NCBI RefSeq assembly: GCF_024609245.1
Contig: NZ_JANJYH010000010.1
Location: 1 to 64,000, forward strand
DNA length: 64,000 bases
Direction: 5' to 3'
DNA from: Haloarchaeobius sp. FL176
GTDB taxonomy: Archaea; Halobacteriota; Halobacteria; Halobacteriales; Natrialbaceae
The translations under genes were made by a program, and so were the position numbers. Positions 1-8,022 of the stretch are shown here, one piece after another; the first letter of the stretch is position 1, and each line of letters opens with the position of its first letter. The notes beneath the pieces were generated by a model. The model was given only the letters and a program-made list of their open reading frames with translations. It was not told the DNA's origin and did no database searches.

Positions 1-30
1 AGCCGACGCATAATCCGAGATGAGGAGTCC

Positions 31-888
31 TTGTCGTGCACAGACTGGACTTCCTCATTCCTTCCGAAAGATGCCTCGATAAGCCGCCGCTATCACGCGT
101 TTTCTCGCTTAACTAAAGACGGATGGATGACCGGGTTCTACCGGGACGTCGTTGGCCTCAGTGTGCTCCGTACAGCCGATACGACCTCGGTTCTCGGGGT
201 TGACGACACACCACTCCTCGTTCTGGAGGGAACTGAAGATACCCTCCAGCGTCACCGATCAGCGGCCGGGCTGTATCACAACGCGTTCAGAGTACCTTCG
301 CGTGCGGCTCTCGGTGACGCACTGGCTCGGATACGGGACCAGTGGCAACTCGGTGGTGCCTCCGATCACTGGGTCAGCGAGGCGCTGTATCTCACTGACC
401 CGGAAGGGAACGGTATTGAGATCTACCGCGACTACCCCCGCGAGGACTGGCCAATCGCCGACGACGGTCGTGTTCGGATCAGCACCGAGCCGCTCGACCT
501 CGCCAGTATCGAAGCTGCTGCCACAGGTGGTAGTCAGGCCCCGTCGGGAACGGACGTCGGGCACGTCCACCTCGAGGTCTCTTCGCTCGACGCGTTCAGG
601 GACTTCTACGTGGATACGCTCGGATTCGAGGTGCAGACGACCGTGCCCGCCGCATCCTTCGTCTCGGCGGGTGGATATCACCACCACATCGGAGCGAACA
701 CGTGGAATCACCGATCAAAGCCAGTCGGCGGCAGAGGACTGTCCTGGTTCGAGGTCGTCCTTCCAGGCACAGAGGTACTCAACGTGATCCGAGAGCGAAT
801 CTCCGACAGTCAGTATACGGTCACTGCGAGGGATGAAGGAATAGCTGTTACTGGGCCAGATGAGATCGAAGTTCGACTCCGAGGGTGA
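31..888 (+). CDS. VOC-family extradiol dioxygenase-like protein (CatE-like)
   Basis: This two-module vicinal-oxygen-chelate protein resembles CatE-type catechol 2,3-dioxygenases. The second module keeps the likely metal ligands: His in HVHLEV, His in YHHHIGANTW and Glu in WFEVV. It is a close paralogue of the protein at 57316-58185, but its first about 30 residues do not match, and the first beta strand (HIGRTALRV in the paralogue) is replaced by unrelated sequence. The start used is TTG, with GAGGAG just upstream; no ATG in frame gives a better start. The N-terminus may be damaged, so the protein could be inactive. The substrate is unknown. Confidence 0.75.
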   Translation: MSCTDWTSSFLPKDASISRRYHAFSRLTKDGWMTGFYRDVVGLSVLRTADTTSVLGVDDTPLLVLEGTEDTLQRHRSAAGLYHNAFRVPSRAALGDALARIRDQWQLGGASDHWVSEALYLTDPEGNGIEIYRDYPREDWPIADDGRVRISTEPLDLASIEAAATGGSQAPSGTDVGHVHLEVSSLDAFRDFYVDTLGFEVQTTVPAASFVSAGGYHHHIGANTWNHRSKPVGGRGLSWFEVVLPGTEVLNVIRERISDSQYTVTARDEGIAVTGPDEIEVRLRG

Positions 889-930
889 AACCCTCACACC
901 ACTACCCAAGCTGTGTGAGTACACCTCAAC

Positions 931-1000
931 ACTTCCATATCTGGTAGTTCCTACCGCACTTCTAACGTGGTAGCTTTTCACTTTCTGTCCCGTAGTAATG
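931..1000 (+). promoter_or_regulatory. Shared promoter/operator module, copy 1
   Basis: The module runs ACTTCCATAT, then the perfect inverted repeat GGTAG-TTC-CTACC (943-955), then ACTTCTAACGTGGTAGCTTT, then CGTAGTAATG. The same order of elements occurs at 1808-1876 and 3515-3590. Here the TATA-like CTTTTCAC lies about 65 nt before the HalOD1 start, implying a short leader, unlike the other two copies. The CGTAGTAATG end matches half of the inverted repeat in front of the HxlR gene. Confidence 0.6.
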
Positions 1001-1040
1001 GATTCCCGGTGAAAGACAGAACAAACACCTCCAATACGCA

Positions 1041-1340
1041 ATGACTGACCATCCCCCCGACGAGAACGGGAACGACATCTCCGGACCGCCACATAATGAT
1101 GCTTACGTCTACGAAATCCGGGCGGATGAATCACACAGCCAGGCTGTCGTCCGGGCTGTCGCCTCCGTTACAAACACGTCCGGAACGAACCTTGAACTGC
1201 TATACGAGGCCATTGATCCAGAACACCTTGATGGCCTGTTCGATGGGAACATCTTACCCGAGAGTACAGTTGTATTTCACTATAACGGCTGCCAGGTGAG
1301 CGTGACCCCGGATACGGTTCGTGTTTCCGAACGAACCTAA
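1041..1340 (+). CDS. HalOD1 output-domain protein
   Basis: This 99-residue protein is essentially one HalOD1 output domain, a haloarchaeal module often found at the end of signalling proteins and also alone. The diagnostic pattern is visible: AVVRAVASV, LYEAIDPEHLDGLF and the strand-turn-strand VVFHYNGCQVSV near the C-terminus. It lies downstream of shared promoter copy 1 and converges with the HxlR-type gene. It has no signal peptide or membrane segment, so it is probably a cytosolic adaptor or regulator. Its partner is not known. Confidence 0.8.
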   Translation: MTDHPPDENGNDISGPPHNDAYVYEIRADESHSQAVVRAVASVTNTSGTNLELLYEAIDPEHLDGLFDGNILPESTVVFHYNGCQVSVTPDTVRVSERT

Positions 1341-1385
1341 ACCGGATACAGCGGGCGACACACCCTCGGACTCAAGATACTCACT

Positions 1386-1721
1386 TTAGTCTGAGCAGTA
1401 GCGATCCATCCACTCATCCAGTTCTCGGAACATCGGTTCGAGGTCGTTTAACATCTGTGTCATCTCGTATTCCACGCGGGGAGGGATCTCGTCGTATTGT
1501 GTGCGTTCCAAGAATCCAGCTTCGACGAGTTCACCAAGCCGCCGAGACAGCGTATTCGGGGAGATATCGAGCTCATCTTCGAGTTCGCCAAACCGAATCG
1601 GTTCATCGTCGTCCAAGACGAATTCCTTGAGGATCGCCAGCGTATGAGCCTTCCCAAGCAAGGAAAAAACCGTACTCATCCTATGGTTATGTTGCGTTTC
1701 CGCCCGGTCAGATTTGCTCAT
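1386..1721 (-). CDS. HxlR-type winged-helix transcriptional regulator
   Basis: This is a 111-residue winged-helix protein of the HxlR/MarR-like kind. The recognition region reads FGELEDELDISPNTLSRRL, followed by a wing (GFLERTQYDEIPPRVEY) and a C-terminal dimerisation helix. It is transcribed away from the pirin gene, and a perfect 9-bp inverted repeat lies 3 nt upstream of its start, as expected for autorepression. I infer that it controls the three genes preceded by the shared module (HalOD1, pirin, EF-1A). The inducing signal is unknown; HxlR relatives often sense aldehydes, quinones or oxidants. Confidence 0.8.
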   Translation of the reverse strand: MSKSDRAETQHNHRMSTVFSLLGKAHTLAILKEFVLDDDEPIRFGELEDELDISPNTLSRRLGELVEAGFLERTQYDEIPPRVEYEMTQMLNDLEPMFRELDEWMDRYCSD

Positions 1722-1723
1722 AG

Positions 1724-1748
1724 CATTACTACGATTTCAGTAGTAATG
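1724..1748. promoter_or_regulatory. Inverted-repeat operator before the HxlR gene
   Basis: CATTACTAC and GTAGTAATG form a perfect 9-bp inverted repeat around a 7-nt spacer. It ends 3 nt from the HxlR-type start codon. The half-site GTAGTAATG also occurs at 992-1000 in promoter copy 1. Confidence 0.65.
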
Positions 1749-1807
1749 TATGTTGTGAGAAACCGAGTCTACATTCCCATACCCAAACAGTGCGAGTATG
1801 CTCCAAC

Positions 1808-1876
1808 ACTTCCATATTTGGTATTTCCTACCGTACTTCTAACTTGGTAGCTTTCAACTTCCAAAGTCGTATTATA
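1808..1876 (+). promoter_or_regulatory. Shared promoter/operator module, copy 2
   Basis: The order is ACTTCCATAT, GGTATTTCCTACC (1820-1832), ACTTCTAACTTGGTAGCTTT and CGTATTATAGG. The TATA-like CTTTCAAC is about 30 nt before the pirin ATG, so the transcript is probably leaderless or nearly so. It closely matches copies 1 and 3. Confidence 0.65.
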
Positions 1877-1886
1877 GGATGAAGAC

Positions 1887-2639
1887 ATGCAAGTAAGCAA
1901 TGATACCGCGCTCTACAAGGCACCTCGCACAGATCTCGGGCAGAATCAGGGGATGTTCAGAATGCATACCAACTATCCTGGTCGACTCCTCCCGGACCAC
2001 GACGACCACGGCTACGGACCGCTCGCTCGCGTTGACGAGGCAATCTTGGATCCGGACACGTTCGTTGGTATGCACCCGCACCAAAACGACGAAATTGTCT
2101 CGTACGTCCCGACCGGCGTGATGCGTCACCGAGACCGGGCAGGCAACGAGTTAGTCATGGACTCTGAACACCTGATGGTGATGAACGCCGGGCGGGAGTT
2201 CTGGCACGAGGAGCAGACGCTCGCGGATGACCCGCAACTGCGGCTTCTCCAGATATTTGTTCGACCGCACACGACTGATCTCGAACCGAACATCCAGCAG
2301 AGACCAGTTCCGGATCCGGTCACCAATGAGTGGCGACACCTCTTCGGTCCGGAAGAGTCCGACGCACCGTTCTACGTGCGCAACGACGTCAACTTCTATG
2401 ACGTCCACCTCGACGTGGGAACGAGTGTCGAACTGCCCTCGATAACGGGATGGGATACGTACTTCTACGTGTTCGAAGGCGCAGTCGAGGCCAACGAGAC
2501 GACCTTCGGCCGGACAGAACAGGGGTTACTCGTCGGCGCGGAGGAACTGACAGTCACCGCCCAAGAAGAAACGTTGCTCGTTGCCTTCCTCATCAACCCC
2601 GACGCACCGCTTACGTACCAGGGGACCATCGGCCGGTAA
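1887..2639 (+). CDS. Pirin-family bicupin protein
   Basis: This 250-residue protein has the two-cupin layout of pirins. The N-terminal cupin carries the usual metal-binding set: MHPHQNDEIV, then HRDRAG, then EFWHEEQ. Some pirins have quercetinase activity and others act as iron-dependent redox sensors; the sequence does not decide which. Its promoter is shared copy 2, and a broken VOC gene follows 49 nt downstream, a pairing that suggests aromatic or quinone stress. A cytosolic location is likely because no signal peptide is present. Confidence 0.85.
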   Translation: MQVSNDTALYKAPRTDLGQNQGMFRMHTNYPGRLLPDHDDHGYGPLARVDEAILDPDTFVGMHPHQNDEIVSYVPTGVMRHRDRAGNELVMDSEHLMVMNAGREFWHEEQTLADDPQLRLLQIFVRPHTTDLEPNIQQRPVPDPVTNEWRHLFGPEESDAPFYVRNDVNFYDVHLDVGTSVELPSITGWDTYFYVFEGAVEANETTFGRTEQGLLVGAEELTVTAQEETLLVAFLINPDAPLTYQGTIGR

Positions 2640-2688
2640 ATAGCTGCCATCGGTGACACCACGCAACACAAACGCAAAACAACAATCA

Positions 2689-2812
2689 ATGGTAACAGAC
2701 ACGCCCGGGACCCATCATATCACGGGCATCGTCGGGATGCCCAGCGAAATCTCGACTTCTACACGGAAGTCCTCGGACTACGCCTCGTGAAACAGACGGT
2801 GAACTTCAATAC
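2689..2812 (+). pseudogene. Frameshifted fragment of a VOC/glyoxalase-family gene
   Basis: The start reads MVTDTPGTHHITGIVG, the usual opening of haloarchaeal ring-cleaving VOC proteins. One base is then missing at about 2734. In the +1 frame the text continues as DAQRNLDFYTEVLGLRLVKQ and TVNFNTG before homology stops at about 2812. The gene is therefore frameshifted and lacks most of its length. It probably once formed an operon with the pirin. Confidence 0.75.
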
Positions 2813-2875
2813 AGGACGTTCACTTCGCAAACGTTCACCCGAAATACACATTTAGGATGGTTTCTTAGTCATTTT

Positions 2876-3331
2876 ATGAAGCGACGCTCAGTCCTCGCTG
2901 CCTTCTCTGGTTGTGCTCTCCTGTCGTTATCTGGTTGTATCGCCGAACCTGGTACGAATGGTGGGCTGTTAGAAATCCTTGAAACACAGAAGCCTTCCGA
3001 GGCAACAGTTACGCCAGCAAACGATGAGCGGATCCGTTCTGTAGAACCAATCCAAACCGCACTTGACCGGGCAACTGCGAACGGAACTGCAGATCTACGG
3101 TTGAATCAATCCGAGTTTGATACTACCGCGACTGCTCTCACTCCATTGCCATGGTACGAACGGGAAGAGAACTCCCCCTCGGGCATATATATTCGTCACG
3201 AAGAGGAAATCTTCGTCGTGTCACTCTGGCCTTACTGTACCGACTTCATCCTTGGAAGTGCAGAAAGCGAGCGTGGTGTCTATGGTCGTGGAGGTTGTCT
3301 GGACCCAGAGGACCGTCCAGGAAGTTCTTGA
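2876..3331 (+). CDS. Small haloarchaeal lipoprotein, function unknown
   Basis: The 151-residue product begins MKRRSVLAAFSGCALLSLSGC, a short signal peptide with a lipobox (LSGC) whose cysteine is residue 21. The rest is a modest soluble domain with no family I recognise. Two further cysteines near the C-terminus could form a disulfide. A TATA-like TTTAGG lies about 25 nt before the ATG, so it may be leaderless. It is expected to be anchored on the outer face of the membrane. Confidence 0.6.
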   Translation: MKRRSVLAAFSGCALLSLSGCIAEPGTNGGLLEILETQKPSEATVTPANDERIRSVEPIQTALDRATANGTADLRLNQSEFDTTATALTPLPWYEREENSPSGIYIRHEEEIFVVSLWPYCTDFILGSAESERGVYGRGGCLDPEDRPGSS

Positions 3332-3514
3332 TCAATACGCATATCTACTGAACGGTTGTTCCACCGGGAAAGGTGTCGAACCAAGAGGATGTCAACAGAG
3401 CCACTGCGGTATAAAACACGCAGCGACAACACTATTCCTTATCTAGCCGAGTTCTCTCCTCCGAGAAATACAGTCGATGATACGAAATACATCCAGTGGT
3501 AAACCTTCGCAGTC

Positions 3515-3590
3515 ACTTCCACACCCGGTAGTTACTACTTCACTTCTAACGTGGTAGCTTTTAACTTCTAAAAGCGTAGTTAGCGGTACA
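3515..3590 (+). promoter_or_regulatory. Shared promoter/operator module, copy 3
   Basis: ACTTCCACACCC is followed by GGTAGTTACTACT (3527-3539), then ACTTCTAACGTGGTAGCTTT and GCGTAGTTAG. The TATA-like CTTTTAAC is centred about 30 nt before the GTG start of the EF-1A gene, fitting leaderless transcription. A stretch reading GTCAACAGAGCC at about 3388-3400, further upstream, resembles the IS-like ends at 13635-13760. Confidence 0.65.
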
Positions 3591-4862
3591 GTGAGTACTG
3601 ACATACCCCACCAGAACCTGGCTATCATCGGCCACGTTGACCACGGCAAGAGCACACTCGTGGGGAGACTTCTCTATGAGACGGGGAGCGTTCCCGAGCA
3701 CGTCATCGAACAACACCGCGAGGAAGCTGAGGAAAAAGGCAAGGGCGGCTTCGAGTTCGCCTACGTCATGGATAATCTTGCCGAGGAGCGTGAGCGAGGT
3801 GTCACGATAGACATCGCCCACCAGGAATTCTCGACGGAGGCGTACGACTTTACTATCGTCGATACACCGGGACACCGAGACTTTGTCAAGAATATGATCA
3901 CGGGCGCGTCCCAGGCTGATCACGCTGTTCTCGTCGTCGCTGCTGACGATGGCGTCGCGCCCCAGACCCAGGAACACGTCTTCTTGGCCCGTACCCTGGG
4001 AATTGACGAACTTATTGTCGCTGTCAACAAGATGGACCTCGTCGACTACGAGGAAGCGACGTACAAGGAGGTCGTCGAGGAGGTAACCCAGTTGCTACAG
4101 CAAGTTCAGTTCGACACCGACGATGCCTCGTTCATCCCCGTATCCGCCTTCGAGGGTGACAACGTTGCCGATACCTCCGAAAACACGAACTGGTACGGCG
4201 GTGAGACGCTGCTGGAGGCGCTGAACGACTTACCTGAACCGGAACCGCCGTCGGATGCGCCCCTTCGACTGCCGATCCAGGATGTCTACACAATCGACGG
4301 CATCGGTACGGTCCCGGTCGGCCGCGTCGAGACGGGCGTCCTCAACATCGGCGACAATGTCTCGTTCCAGCCATCGGATGTCAGTGGCGAAGTGAAGACC
4401 ATCGAGATGCACCACGAAGAAGTTCCGAAGGCCGATCCCGGTGACAACGTCGGGTTCAACGTTCGCGGTATCGGCAAGGACGACATCCGCCGAGGCGACG
4501 TCGTCGGTCCCGCTGACGACCCGCCAACGGTCGCCGAGACCTTCCAGGCACAGATCGTCGTTATGCAGCACCCAAGCGTGATTACTGCCGGATACACGCC
4601 GGTTCTCCACGCACACACGGCGCAGGTCGCCGGCACCATCGAATCCATCGACCAGAAGATCGATCCCTCCTCCGGCGAAGTTGCCGAAGAGGAACCTGAC
4701 TTTATCAAATCCGGCGATGCTGCAGTCGTCACGATCCGACCACAGAAGCCCCTCAGCATCGAACCATCGAGCGAAATCTCCGAGTTAGGCAGCTTCGCTA
4801 TCCGCGATATGGGCCAGACAATCGCAGCCGGCAAGGTTCTTGGAGTCATCGAGCGAGACTAA
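3591..4862 (+). CDS. Translation elongation factor EF-1 alpha (paralogue)
   Basis: This is a full-length archaeal EF-1A GTPase of 423 residues, the factor that delivers aminoacyl-tRNA to the ribosome. All G motifs are present: GHVDHGKS (14-21), DTPGH (91-95), NKMD (146-149) and SAFEG. Domains II and III also look intact. The setting is unusual: there is no rpsJ or other ribosomal gene beside it, and the promoter is the same module used by HalOD1 and pirin. This suggests an inducible second copy rather than the housekeeping gene, but the rest of the genome is not visible. The start is GTG. Confidence 0.85.
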   Translation: MSTDIPHQNLAIIGHVDHGKSTLVGRLLYETGSVPEHVIEQHREEAEEKGKGGFEFAYVMDNLAEERERGVTIDIAHQEFSTEAYDFTIVDTPGHRDFVKNMITGASQADHAVLVVAADDGVAPQTQEHVFLARTLGIDELIVAVNKMDLVDYEEATYKEVVEEVTQLLQQVQFDTDDASFIPVSAFEGDNVADTSENTNWYGGETLLEALNDLPEPEPPSDAPLRLPIQDVYTIDGIGTVPVGRVETGVLNIGDNVSFQPSDVSGEVKTIEMHHEEVPKADPGDNVGFNVRGIGKDDIRRGDVVGPADDPPTVAETFQAQIVVMQHPSVITAGYTPVLHAHTAQVAGTIESIDQKIDPSSGEVAEEEPDFIKSGDAAVVTIRPQKPLSIEPSSEISELGSFAIRDMGQTIAAGKVLGVIERD

Positions 4863-4878
4863 ATCATCGGTGACGAAC

Positions 4879-4899
4879 GCCATCATTGTTTGTGATGGC
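4879..4899 (+). terminator. Hairpin after the EF-1A gene
   Basis: GCCATCA and TGATGGC form a perfect 7-bp stem around the loop TTGTTTG, 17 nt after the stop codon. It probably ends or protects the EF-1A transcript. Confidence 0.5.
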
Positions 4900-5009
4900 C
4901 TTATCGGCCCGAGTGCCGTGCTGTTTCCCACACAACAGTCTTGATACCGTCGTCCTTGACTCTCTTTTATGCTCTCAGTAGTCCTTCTAACCAAAGAGAG
5001 TGAGTAATT

Positions 5010-5969
5010 GTGAGTGACCCTGAACAGGAAGATTCGGAGTCCGAGTTCCGTGAATCAATGGATCACGCCCCATCGGGAGCACCTGCAGTTGGGTGGGCGA
5101 TCGGCGACCGCTTCTCAACGGAGGAAATCTTCGTTCGCGTGCTCGCAAGTGCTGAAGAAGAGATCGACACCCGCAAACAACAGCTATTTTTCAGCGGATT
5201 GACGGCCGGATTTGCCATCGTCCTGACGTTCCTCGGCCATGCAGTCGGTGTGGCAGCATTCCCTGAGAACTCCCTTCTGAGTGCGATTCTGTACCCGGTC
5301 GGCTTCATCTACATAATTATAGGCGGCTATCAACTGTACACTGAGAACACGCTGCCGCCTGTCGCGCTGGTCCTTTCTCGTATCGCCAGTTTCCCGATGT
5401 TGCTCCGCGTCTGGAGTATCGTGCTACTCGGCAACGTGGTCGGTGCCGCGCTCGGGGCATACGTCCTTGCAAACGGACAGGTGCTCTCGCCTGACGCAGT
5501 TCAGGCTGGTCTCGCATTTACCAGTGAAGGACTTGAGAAGGACTGGTGGGCGGTCTTTAATCGGTCGATTTTCGCGGGGTGGCTAGTCGCTGGCGTCGTC
5601 TGGCTCAACCATGCGGCGCGCGATACGATCTCTCGTTTCATTATTATCTATTTCATCTTCTATCTGATCGCGGCTGCCGAACTCTATCACGTCATTACTG
5701 CAGCGTGTGAAGTGCTCTTCTTTCTGTTCGTCACTGGATCAGCATCGGGTACTGTCGTGTCCGAATTCTGGCTTCCGATTCTTCTCGGAAACACGATCGG
5801 CGGCGTGTTACTATTTACCTTAGTGAACTACGCACAGACCGAGCAGCGCCGCTTCCCTACCATCCGAGAACTAAATATGCGCGAACTGTTGTTCGGTTGG
5901 CACGGTGGCACCAAGCAGCGGTCTGATTCCCTTGAACCGGCTTATCAATACTTTGAGAAAGAAGACTGA
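5010..5969 (+). CDS. Formate/nitrite transporter (FNT) family membrane protein
   Basis: This 319-residue protein has an acidic N-terminal tail followed by about six hydrophobic segments. The opening TRKQQLFFSGLTAGFAI and the GNVVGAALGAY and GNTIGGVLL repeats fit the YfdC-like branch of the FNT channel family. FNT proteins pass small monovalent anions such as formate, nitrite or hydrosulfide; the substrate cannot be read here. The start is GTG, with a TATA-like CTTTTATG about 35 nt upstream. A convergent hairpin separates it from the next gene. Confidence 0.8.
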   Translation: MSDPEQEDSESEFRESMDHAPSGAPAVGWAIGDRFSTEEIFVRVLASAEEEIDTRKQQLFFSGLTAGFAIVLTFLGHAVGVAAFPENSLLSAILYPVGFIYIIIGGYQLYTENTLPPVALVLSRIASFPMLLRVWSIVLLGNVVGAALGAYVLANGQVLSPDAVQAGLAFTSEGLEKDWWAVFNRSIFAGWLVAGVVWLNHAARDTISRFIIIYFIFYLIAAAELYHVITAACEVLFFLFVTGSASGTVVSEFWLPILLGNTIGGVLLFTLVNYAQTEQRRFPTIRELNMRELLFGWHGGTKQRSDSLEPAYQYFEKED

Positions 5970-6026
5970 CCGCTTCGTCTCGGCGTCGAATACCCGCCCC
6001 AAATTTCCGTGCTCTCGAATGGTCCG

Positions 6027-6045
6027 GTAAAGGTGTGAACTTTAC
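6027..6045. terminator. Hairpin between convergent genes
   Basis: GTAAAG and CTTTAC pair around GTGTGAA, between the convergent ends of the FNT and luciferase-like genes. It may serve both directions. Confidence 0.4.
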
Positions 6046-6103
6046 GGTGGATTGATCTGGAAATCATAATACCTCTACCTTTGTCCTGAGAGATATCTCA
6101 GTT

Positions 6104-7126
6104 CTACGTGAGTCCGATGCCCTCGGCTATCAGTTCGTGCGACCGGAGTGCGTCGTCGTGGGTTGCATGGATGTGCTGAATCATCATTTCATCGACGCCG
6201 ACACGGTCTGCAAGTTGTTCGAAAAGCGACGCGAGTGTCTCCGGACTGCCGGAAATCGCTCGTGGCCATTCACCAGTATCGAGTGTTGCGGGGGTCGGTT
6301 CGGGAACGCGACCGAGTTCGTCGATGGCTTCATCGATGGAGGGCCGCGTTCCGACGACACCGCGTTGCATACGTTTATACGACGCCTCGGCCACGGCCCG
6401 GAGCCGTGCTGCCTCGTCGTCAGTCTCGGCACAGACCGCATTCACCGCAATCATCCCCGCTGGTTCGTCGACGCCGCCCGCCAGTGCAGACGGCTGGAAC
6501 TGTTGGCGGTACGCCTCGAATGATTGAGTGGCGAGCTGTGGTCGGATGAACGCTGCGAAGCAGAACGGGAGTCCGAGTTTGGCAGCTATCGCCGCGCTCG
6601 ACGGACTGGACCCGAGCACCCATGGATCCGGAGTTCCCGCCTCGGAACGTGGGATCTGCAGGTCACTGTACGGATGGTCGTCGGGATAGTCGTCGTAAAG
6701 ATGGTTGACGACGGCTTCGATCTTCTCTGAGTGGTCCTTATCGGGGTTCTGTACGCGCCGGTCCGTTCCGAGTGCGCGGTCGGCCGCTGGCGACCCGTTC
6801 GCCCGACCAAGGCCCGCATCGATACGGCCTGGAGCAAGCGCGTCCAGCACGCTAAACTGTTCGGCGACCTTGAACGGGCTGTAGTGGTTGAGCAGCACCG
6901 CTCCCGACCCCAGCCGAATCGAGTCTGTTTCCGCGGCAAGGTGTCCAAGCAGCACCTCGGGCGTCGTCCCGGCGATGGAGTCCGCCATGCCGTGGTGTTC
7001 GGCCACCCAGAACCGGGAGTACCCGAGCTGTTCCGCCTGTTGGGCGGCCTCAATGGTGTTCGCGTACGCATCACTTGCAGTCCCATCGACGGGAACGGGG
7101 GACAGGTCGACGGCAGAGAGATCCAT
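6104..7126 (-). CDS. Luciferase-like flavin-dependent oxidoreductase (LLM class)
   Basis: This 340-residue protein is a bacterial-luciferase-like TIM barrel. It shows the typical FWVAEHHGM segment near residue 40, SGAVLLNHYSPFKVAEQF, and LAPGRIDAGLGRANG. Members use FMN or F420; the family mark alone does not say which or give the substrate. It is transcribed divergently from the small FAD protein at 7303, and together they could be a redox pair. Length and ends look normal, with an ATG start. Confidence 0.85.
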   Translation of the reverse strand: MDLSAVDLSPVPVDGTASDAYANTIEAAQQAEQLGYSRFWVAEHHGMADSIAGTTPEVLLGHLAAETDSIRLGSGAVLLNHYSPFKVAEQFSVLDALAPGRIDAGLGRANGSPAADRALGTDRRVQNPDKDHSEKIEAVVNHLYDDYPDDHPYSDLQIPRSEAGTPDPWVLGSSPSSAAIAAKLGLPFCFAAFIRPQLATQSFEAYRQQFQPSALAGGVDEPAGMIAVNAVCAETDDEAARLRAVAEASYKRMQRGVVGTRPSIDEAIDELGRVPEPTPATLDTGEWPRAISGSPETLASLFEQLADRVGVDEMMIQHIHATHDDALRSHELIAEGIGLT

Positions 7127-7302
7127 ACCCAGATTCGGAGACTGCGAGAGTTAACGGTTTGGTTAGTCCGTCTCTTTTTCGCACCAATTGCCAGACCGTC
7201 GATGGGACACGCTCAGAGATAAACTCCCGAAACGACCCTGCTTACGGTCGTGTGTCGATGGGATTGAGAAGGTTTTTCGCACTGACTGAATAATTAGCTA
7301 CT

Positions 7303-7890
7303 ATGGCAGACGTACTTGTTATCGGTGGTGGTCCGGCTGGTCTCAGTACCGCGCTATTCACGGCGAAGAACGGTCTCGAAACGACTGCTTTCGACACCGA
7401 CGAGACGTGGATGCATAAGGCCCACCTGTTCAATTACCCTGGCATCGGGTCGATCGACGGAACGAACTATATGGCTACGCTCCGCGAACAGGTCGATGAT
7501 TTCGGCGTCACCCGACACCAAGACACCGAGGTCACGTCTGTTTCGACAACCGACGATGGGTTCCGCGTCACCACAAGCGATGATGAGTACACTGCGAACT
7601 ATGTCGTGTTAGCGACGGGGGCGAACCGCGACCTCGCGGATAACTTAGGCTGCTCGTTCACCGATGCGGACGTCGTTGACGTGGACGTAACGATGGAAAC
7701 GTCAGTCGAAGACGCGTACGCGACCGGCGCAATGGTCCGAGCCGAAGAGTGGCAGGCGGTCATCTCGGCAGGTGACGGCGCAGCAGCCGCGCTCAACATT
7801 CTCACAAAAGAGAAAGGCGAGCACTTCCACGACTTCGACGTGCCAGCGGACGCCGAAGAACTGTTCGGGTCGTTAGTCGACACCGAGTAA
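7303..7890 (+). CDS. Small FAD-dependent NAD(P)-binding oxidoreductase
   Basis: This 195-residue protein begins with a Rossmann FAD motif (VLVIGGGPAGLSTA) and keeps the mid-protein VVLATGAN motif and a C-terminal AVISAGDGAAAALNI helix. It resembles thioredoxin reductase but is much shorter than the usual 300 residues, lacking the NAD(P)-binding module and the CxxC pair. Short versions like this are common in haloarchaea, so I read it as intact. The electron partner is unknown. A TATA-like AATTAGC lies just upstream of the ATG. Confidence 0.75.
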   Translation: MADVLVIGGGPAGLSTALFTAKNGLETTAFDTDETWMHKAHLFNYPGIGSIDGTNYMATLREQVDDFGVTRHQDTEVTSVSTTDDGFRVTTSDDEYTANYVVLATGANRDLADNLGCSFTDADVVDVDVTMETSVEDAYATGAMVRAEEWQAVISAGDGAAAALNILTKEKGEHFHDFDVPADAEELFGSLVDTE

Positions 7891-8022
7891 TCAGGGCCCT
7901 TCGGTGTTCGCTCGTCTCATTCGCTACTTCCCGTCTGAGGGTGGCTCCCCGTACCGGTGTAGCCGAACCCGCGAGAGCGATACCAACAATCGGACCGCAG
8001 CCGCTGCGAGGAATTCATCCCT

